DNA of 64,000 bases from Glossina fuscipes (lineage: Eukaryota; Arthropoda; Insecta; Diptera; Glossinidae): positions 544,082-608,081 of the forward strand of contig NW_023998493.1 of the NCBI RefSeq assembly GCF_014805625.2, read 5' to 3'. A program made the translations under genes and the position numbers. Positions 48,101 to 64,000 of the stretch are shown piece after piece (the stretch's first letter is position 1; each line of letters begins with the position of its first letter). The notes beneath the pieces are model-generated. The model did no database searches. It had not been told where the DNA came from and saw only the letters and a program-made list of their open reading frames with translations.

Positions 48101-51084
48101 AGAAAATGCTACAGCAATAAGAATTAGGGTTGTTTACCGGAGTGTCACCTCGACGGCCCGCATTGATATTCAAAAAAGAATTTTTTTAAGATTTTAAAAC
48201 AGGGCTTTATGTTTGGGTTGATGTGTTTTATATTTATAATTACCTCCAAAAAGTTTATGTTCCATTTTTATAAAATTTTCGGCACTTCTTGATTAAAAAA
48301 CACCTCCTTCCCATTTGACTGGAATTGGCAATAGTACTGTTGCTACCAATTGTTCCTATTATAAATACTTCTGGATTACGCAATAAAGCCTTAAAACTAA
48401 CTTATCGAAATAATACGGAGAAAAAATCAAAAATAGTTCACAAACGCTTGACCTCCTGTTTTTATTACTGTGAATTTATGTTTAAATGAAGAGCCATGTT
48501 GCAATATCCGTACAAGGTATTTGAATGTCTACGGGCAACGTATGTGTAAAATTCGATGGATAAAACCCACACTCAAAACCTAGCCAAACTAAGGACTGCA
48601 CGCCTTTCGAATGGCGTACAATTGAATTCTTAACATCCATCAAATCATTGATGTAAATTCATGCGAAATCATTCATAAAAAGTTTTCACGTTGTTAATTC
48701 GCATTAAATGTTTTTTTTATTTGCTAATGTTTTTTCGATTTATAAGTAGTTCGAAAGTATGCCGCTAGGAACGCAGTTAATAGCTGTTTCGCAAATAGGA
48801 GCAATTTTTTATGGCATTACAATCTTTCTATGGAGTACACATGAAGATTATGAAATTGTCATTTTAAAGTCATGCTGCTGGTACATTTTCTAATTCAATG
48901 CGATTCTTTAAAAAAAAATACAAAGTAGCAACTCATAAAAAAAAAACTAAAAATACAAATGAAAAACTCTTAACAGCAGGATTTATGTGCGACATTTGTG
49001 CTTTTTCCTTGAAATCAGAGAACTGAAACCCAACATTTTATTGCTTTTTCATACATGGCGATAAGTCAGTTTTTTGCAATACATAAAACATTACTGCGAA
49101 TTTTCGGTTGTTGGTTTGCTGAATAGAAGAAGTAGAAGAAATTATGGTAAGAGCTTAACTTACTTCGCTCAATTATTTTCTTATCCAGAATTTATACAGG
49201 GGATTTGCCATCGATTTTTGAACAGCGCAGTATTCACCCTGTTTAAAGTTGATGAAATTTTGACCGAGAAATGGCTAAATGCATTTTCTTCCAGTGAATT
49301 TTTAATATCGCCTTATCAAACAAATTTTCAAAAATTCCGAAAAATTTCCTAATATTTATAAATCTTACATGGTCCTATAAACTGTTTCACTTTAACTTTA
49401 ATCGATCCATTTTGAAGATTCCGCGAACGTGACGAAGAGCAGATAACGCTACGTTAAGAAGGTACAAGTTTCAACTTTTTTTTCCGTAAATTTACGTTCT
49501 CGACCATGACAAAGACTTTATAGACCGATGAAAGGATGCAGGAATGAACAGTATTTTCAGGCCATATGCTAAGAGTTTCTTTAGCGTAAAAATAGGACAA
49601 AGTAGCAAAAAAAAATGTAAGTAAAAATTAAAAGTTTTAAAAGATTTTTTAATAGTTAGCTATTTCTTATAGTTCGGAATATTTAAATATTTAAATGTTA
49701 TCATTGTGTTAAGCAATTGTTATCTGAATATATATTTTAAGCACCGGTATGAATGAAGCATACGTCAAATTACCTATTTATTTGATATAATCTATTAAAG
49801 GCGATGATATCGCGAATTTGGTAACATACAATATTTTAACTCAATTTGTACGTTTCCTCGAAGTTAAGTTAATAGTTTGGTAAATTAAAAAGGAAAAAAA
49901 GTTTACATATGTAAACACCCCATGCTATTACTAAATTTGTTTCCAACGTCCTGTAGTCAATGTTGTAAACGTCAATATACAGGGTAGACCAAAAAAGGCA
50001 TTAACTAGTTTGCAAAGCTCTTCAATTCCATATATTGATTATCATCTTTTGAATCTTATTCGAGACAGTAATTGATGACGTCGAATTTTATTTTCAGCTC
50101 CATTGGGCTGATTTATGCTATTGCAAAAATTACTCAAGAAATTGCACAAATCGATTTCAATTTCTAGTAAATCCTTCCGAAAATAATAGCAGGCAATGCA
50201 AAATATAAATATAAATGAAAAAATGAGACTATTCTATCCATCTAATGCAGCATATGTGGCTTGCAAATATCAATGCCGTCGAATGGAATCTACCATAGCA
50301 AACAGCAAAAGTTTATGTTTAGCTTCGTGTGCCATTTTTACTGCATTTATTTTTGTTTTTTTTTTTTTTCATTTGCTTCTTTTTCGAAAAGATATTTTTA
50401 GATGAAAATGTGGAATACACAAGGGCCTAATTTTCAAAAACTGCATATAATAGTTGTAAAACGGTTGATTTCATTTCAACAAAATTGTATTTTGCTTGCA
50501 TTTCTTTTATAAGCTAAACTGGAAACTTTAGAAGCAATTCCCTTAATATGTATAAGAAATCAATAAACGTTAAAATATTAAAATTTGTGTCCAATTTTTC
50601 GTAATGGTAATGATTACCCCAAAATAAGAAATTCACATCCTGCCAAAAAAAAAATTGTGAAAAAAATGAAAACGACTTTAAATAAAACATCTTGTAAAAT
50701 TTTTCTAAAAAATGTGCAGAAATTAATGCACACGTTTGATGACAATTTCTTCATTGAGGTTGCGTCGATGCAATCAGAATTTCTTGAAACGGATGGACAT
50801 TGTCGAGAATTGTCAAACATTTGAATAAATTTTAGGGTATTTTAACTTTTAATTGTAATGAAATAGGACAAATCTTATTTCGATAAAGGACGCATAATAG
50901 CAGAAATAATGTAAAATAATCTAAATGCTGCATTGCTTTGACCTTCCACATAAAAAATCTGCAAACTATTTTATGAGCTTCTATTACGTTAGATGTGTCA
51001 TGACATGAGGTGAAGTCAATAATGAAATACCTAAAACCGATGTTTGTTACTTTATCGTATTACGTACAGACGACATTTCCCTCA
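45141..51084. other. Gene-poor AT-rich stretch
   Basis: No gene recognised. 45480-46280 is exceptionally AT-rich. An interspersed-repeat copy lies at 46775-46875. Plus-strand frames at 49074-49352, 50196-50405 and 50585-50824 have no recognisable domain. Confidence 0.5.
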
Positions 51085-51740
51085 AATTTTATGCCTATCC
51101 CCAAAGGGTGAGGGGTATATTCATTTTATTAAAACGTTTGTAACACCTAAACGGAATCTTTAGAGATCCCATAAAGCAAAAATAACCTTGATCAACATCA
51201 AATCCTGAATCGATATAAACATGCCCATTTATCCATCTGTACTTGCACGCAGGTTGGCATTGAAAATGGGCCAATTTCATCAAAGGATACGCCTGCAGTA
51301 CTACCTAAAATCAGGGTATCTCTGTAGTTAAAAAGTAATAAAAAATTGATATTTTCCTTTTTAATCATAAATCACGCCACATAAATCTATAAAATTTGCG
51401 GGCGTGTATTCTATAAGCATTGCATCTCTATAAAAAAGGAAAAAATCGGACACTTCTACTTAATTTTATAGTGTGTTACAGGCTCATTTCTTTTTCAAAA
51501 CTTTTGTAACACCCAGAGGCAAGCTTCAAAACCCATATAAAGTGTACAAGTTCTTATCTAGTTTCGAATTCGAAGTCTAGTTAAGCATGTCCATCTATTC
51601 ATCTGTCCATCTATTCGCCTGCGCAACTGTTCCGAATCTGCGGTGACCATTCCACTGTTCCCAAAAATAAAGATATCGTTTACAATTTTGCAAAACCTTT
51701 TGAAAATGACCCAAAACGGTAAAGGACACGCCTAGGCAAC
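51085..51740 (+). repeat. Two copies of the TATACCC...GTCCATC interspersed repeat
   Basis: At 51085-51310 the copy reads GAGGGGTATATTCATTTTAT, ACGTTTGTAACACC, CATAAAG and CATGCCCATTTATCCATCTG; at 51470-51740 a second copy has TTTTGTAACACCCAGAGG, CATATAAAG and CATGTCCATCTATTC. These are the best-preserved members in the window. Confidence 0.7.
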
Positions 51741-52129
51741 AAAAACTGTGAAAGCGTTTTCTTTCTATGTGTTTCCTTGTTACTCACACCCCATACAACC
51801 AACGCCCACCCAATATTCTAAAGTATGAACATTTAGTTCTTTCCCTTTTGTTTAGAGAACATGAAAGATTCGGTGATGAATATATAAGATTCGGTCATGA
51901 CCGAATGTAATTTTCTTACCTTTTTTTTTAATTACGTGTTTAATTTGCTATCTGTCTAAACAATAATAATAAGCAAATGTGGAAATATAGCAGAGATTAT
52001 TGTTCCCCAATGGTGACCATGCAGCATTATACACATGATGTTGAAATAAATAAAAAGAAACCATAAAAAATAATTTAACATAACAACATAAAATAACAAA
52101 AATAAATTAAGTTCTAAATAGAAGATCCA

Positions 52130-53620
52130 AAGTATGCTGCCTTTAAAACAGGACCATCCAGGACATATGTTGCCAAAGCTTTTATGTGATTATTCAGTCT
52201 GGAAAGGTATTTTCAACAACCGCGTTGAATTAGATTTTTAATGAATAGAAAATGCAGGTCATCATGAATAGCTTTGCTGCTAACGAACCATGGAAAGAGA
52301 ATCTTAGATTCATAATTTTGGAGTATTTCAATATTAGAGTTACTGGCTGCTCGTCACAATTACATGGCGTACTGCCAAATGGGTTGGAGGATGCTCTTGT
52401 ATAAAATGTATTTATTTCTTAGACTAAGTTGAAATGCTGGACGACTCTTGTGCTCTTTAAGTCAAGCTGCTGGCGTCTGGCTTCTATGTGATTTTTCTTC
52501 TTTTTTTTCTCGTTTGTTGAGTGGAGAAGGACTAATATGATTTTTGAAAGTTAATCTTTGCTCAATATGTAAACCAAACCTGTGCAAAATATTTTGCACA
52601 GTTGCTGTTAGAGTTGGTATTGCCATTCAAAATTCTGAAGGACGACTACTTTTATTAACATAAACGCATTATGTGCATAATTTTCAGCATTTATTTTGCT
52701 ATAAAATAAACAAAAATTTTTCATAAGAAAGGTTTATGAGAGCACATAATATGAAAATAGGATTGCAGCATATGTCGCGATTATAATATTGTCAGCGATC
52801 GGAAAATTATATAGAATACTGGAATTAGAACATTTCCCCGCGACACTCCATCACCAATTAAAGTTGTGACTTGAACAAGGGAATGTCTGTTTTGCAAATG
52901 TGAGTTGGAAAAAATTTTTTAGGTTCGAAAAGAAGCCTCTCACCTTATCGAAAGCCCTTTCCACATCTGGTAATACATTAACGCGCTAGTTTTTACTTTC
53001 AATGGCTTCTCTAATCCACGAAAAAAAGAGCATACCATTGCTTAATGAATGGTATCAGGTTTATTCTTGAACCCGAACTGGTGGTTTTCTCAAATATTTT
53101 AGAAAAAATAACCATTCCAGCGATTGTCTATACGAGCTTACAATTTCTGACTCATTAGGCTTAGACACCATAATTATTTCAGCGCTTTTTTATTCAATTG
53201 GAAAATAATTCCAACTTAACGTATTTGTTGAAAGTTAATGCTAAGAAAATGACTTAAAGATTTTGTAGTTATTCCACTTAATATAATCATAACCCGGGGA
53301 TTTATTAATGTTTGGTTTGCTCGCGTCATCTTTGACTTCAGCAATTGATAGGTGTGTGGTAGGCCAATCTAAGGGATGAAAATTACAATATTCCTTCTGG
53401 GTTTAAGTGAGAAAACTTTTCGACTTTCCTAGGCTTATCTGTTAAAGTCACTTGGCTAAGATATTTATTAGCTCTTTAGAGATAGATGTTGTTTAAAAAA
53501 TTGTCAATTTCCTTGTTCATTTCCTTGTTCAGCCCTTTGTTGCTTCATTAAAATTCCTTTTATCCAGACCATCCCTACTGCTTTGCTATTGTCTTTTCAA
53601 TCTTCCCTTTTTCTGATCAT
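52130..53620 (-). mobile_element. Jockey-clade non-LTR retrotransposon relic (reverse transcriptase)
   Basis: On the minus strand, broken frames give the Jockey-type ORF2 motifs in order: a linker near 53530-53400, NKSPGYDYI (about 53300), FPIE(W)KSAEIIMVSKPN (about 53200-53150), SYRQS...FLKYLRK in place of YRPISLL...KVFEKLL, IP..., VERAFDKVR with the conserved FDK (about 52945), a decayed GVPQGS-equivalent near 52850, and the C-terminal region ASNSNIEILQ, FVSSKAIHDDLH and RLNNHIKALATYVLD (52380-52150). Many stops and shifts; no intact protein. ORF1 and the 5' end are missing. Confidence 0.85.
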
Positions 53621-54610
53621 TTGCCTTATTTCAAGGCTAAGGCTTCATCCTCAATGTGACTGACAGTCATTAAATTATATCCATTGATTTTTGAGTGAAA
53701 GCCAAATGAGTTTCTGATATAAAAAGTATGTCGATAAAATCTTGAGGAAGAAAAATTTCTACTTCGTGGATTGGACATGATTGGACAGTCCGTTTTCATA
53801 TCATATATCATCAGCGAGACTGAGAGAGTCATCATATTTATAAGACTGTTTGCTATCTCAATCTACTTTTTGATCGAATCCTCAACTTTTGAAAACGGAT
53901 TAGGGGTTTTTAATATATCGTATTCGTATTCATAATTAGGAAGATTATTTGATTAGATAGATTAGTGTAGCCTATAACTTGACAATATAACTTCAGAAAT
54001 AATCAGTCATCAGTTTATCAGTCATGACCTTTTTTAAGTTTATCGTGCAAACATTAGCAATACTCTTTATATCAATATCGCATTTAGGTTGTCACAGTAT
54101 TTGTGCAAGGACCAGCGATTAACGATGTTATTCCAATTTTTCGCAAGCACCCATGTGCACACACACGAAAACGCAGGCGAAATCCGTTAAAATTGTTGAA
54201 AATTTGACGATGAATAAGAAATTGTGATAATACAAAAATATACTTTTGCTACAGTATGAATTCCGTAAATGAATACTCCTGGGTCATTTAATTATGTGAT
54301 CGAAAAACATCACAATGGAACTGTTGCCAGGGTTAAAAAAATTTAAGCCACTTATGCCTTTGCCTTATATAGTGATTGGTATCCGAAATTCTCTCAAGGG
54401 TGAAGTCAAATTTTGTCATTCAGCTGTCTGCATTTGTAGTAATGCTTTTTATGCTTGACTACATTTTTGATTTTCGTCTAGATTTCCTCAATTTTAATTA
54501 ATTTTTTTATTTGAAAAAAAATCGACAAATTCCTTCTTTTTTTTTTTTGAAGCTTAAGTAATTCTCATCTTTTTTTTTTAAATTTATTTTTTCTTTCTTT
54601 ACACGCTATT
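53621..54610. other. Intergenic stretch upstream of msps
   Basis: No gene seen. It presumably contains msps regulatory DNA in its right-hand part. Confidence 0.5.
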
Positions 54611-54630
54611 CAATGTCAGTATTCAGTGTT
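54611..54630 (+). promoter_or_regulatory. Initiator-like motifs, possible msps start site
   Basis: Two adjacent insect Inr-like sequences, TCAGTA (54616) and TTCAGTGT (54622), lie about 140-150 bases before the msps ATG. No TATA box is obvious at the expected distance. Confidence 0.3.
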
Positions 54631-54736
54631 TATTTAAATTGAACAAAATCCTCACGTATTTAAACGTTTTTAAACGGCTATCGTCCAAAAACTGATCAAA
54701 AAAGAACGAATAAAAGCAGCGCGTCATAAATTTTGA

Positions 54737-63922
<9,186 letters not shown>

Positions 63923-64000
63923 GTACGTAAAAAAATATAGTAAAAACACCAAAGAAAAAACGCTTAAAAAATTATAATCACTTTATTGAATATTCGGTAC

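Overview
The window is nuclear DNA of a higher fly (Diptera, Cyclorrhapha). It is very AT-rich, with short GT-AG introns, long gene-poor stretches and many decayed transposons. Three conserved genes anchor it. All three proteins look fly-like throughout, and the repeat families suggest a calyptrate fly (tsetse, house-fly or blow-fly group). The genus cannot be fixed from sequence alone.

Layout. (1) About 1.1-5.3 kb, minus strand: a complete Akt1 (PKB) kinase gene with seven coding exons, one 72-bp intron that is open in frame, and an open Q/N/S-rich extension upstream of the main AUG. (2) About 5.4-16.5 kb: mostly non-coding, with two mariner relics, a 479-bp TA-flanked MITE with pogo/Tigger-like ends, and two unusual short open frames. 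(3) 16.8-18.6 kb, minus strand: a complete, intronless Polo kinase gene. (4) About 18.6-54.6 kb: a long 'graveyard' holding a third mariner-type relic, a truncated RNF212/ZIP3-like RING exon fused to a 41-bp satellite, a broken BRCA2-like piece with one BRC repeat, an RLP24 (ribosome biogenesis) pseudogene, a tRNA-derived SINE with target-site duplications, a decayed HEAT-repeat piece resembling condensin Cap-D2, a Jockey-like retrotransposon relic and several dispersed repeat families. (5) 54.8 kb to the right edge, plus strand: mini spindles (msps, XMAP215/ch-TOG), with 13 constitutive exons and one in-frame cassette exon visible and the 3' end beyond the window. One large msps intron carries an antisense open frame that resembles a very divergent histone H2B.

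Functionally, Akt1 acts in insulin/TOR signalling, Polo in mitotic entry, centrosome maturation and cytokinesis, and Msps in microtubule polymerisation at centrosomes and spindle poles. They are not an operon; Akt1 and polo share a strand and msps runs the other way. Several pseudogene pieces between polo and msps also come from chromosome or meiosis genes (BRCA2-like, ZIP3-like RING, condensin-like). That may be coincidence or may reflect a region that accumulates duplicated segments.
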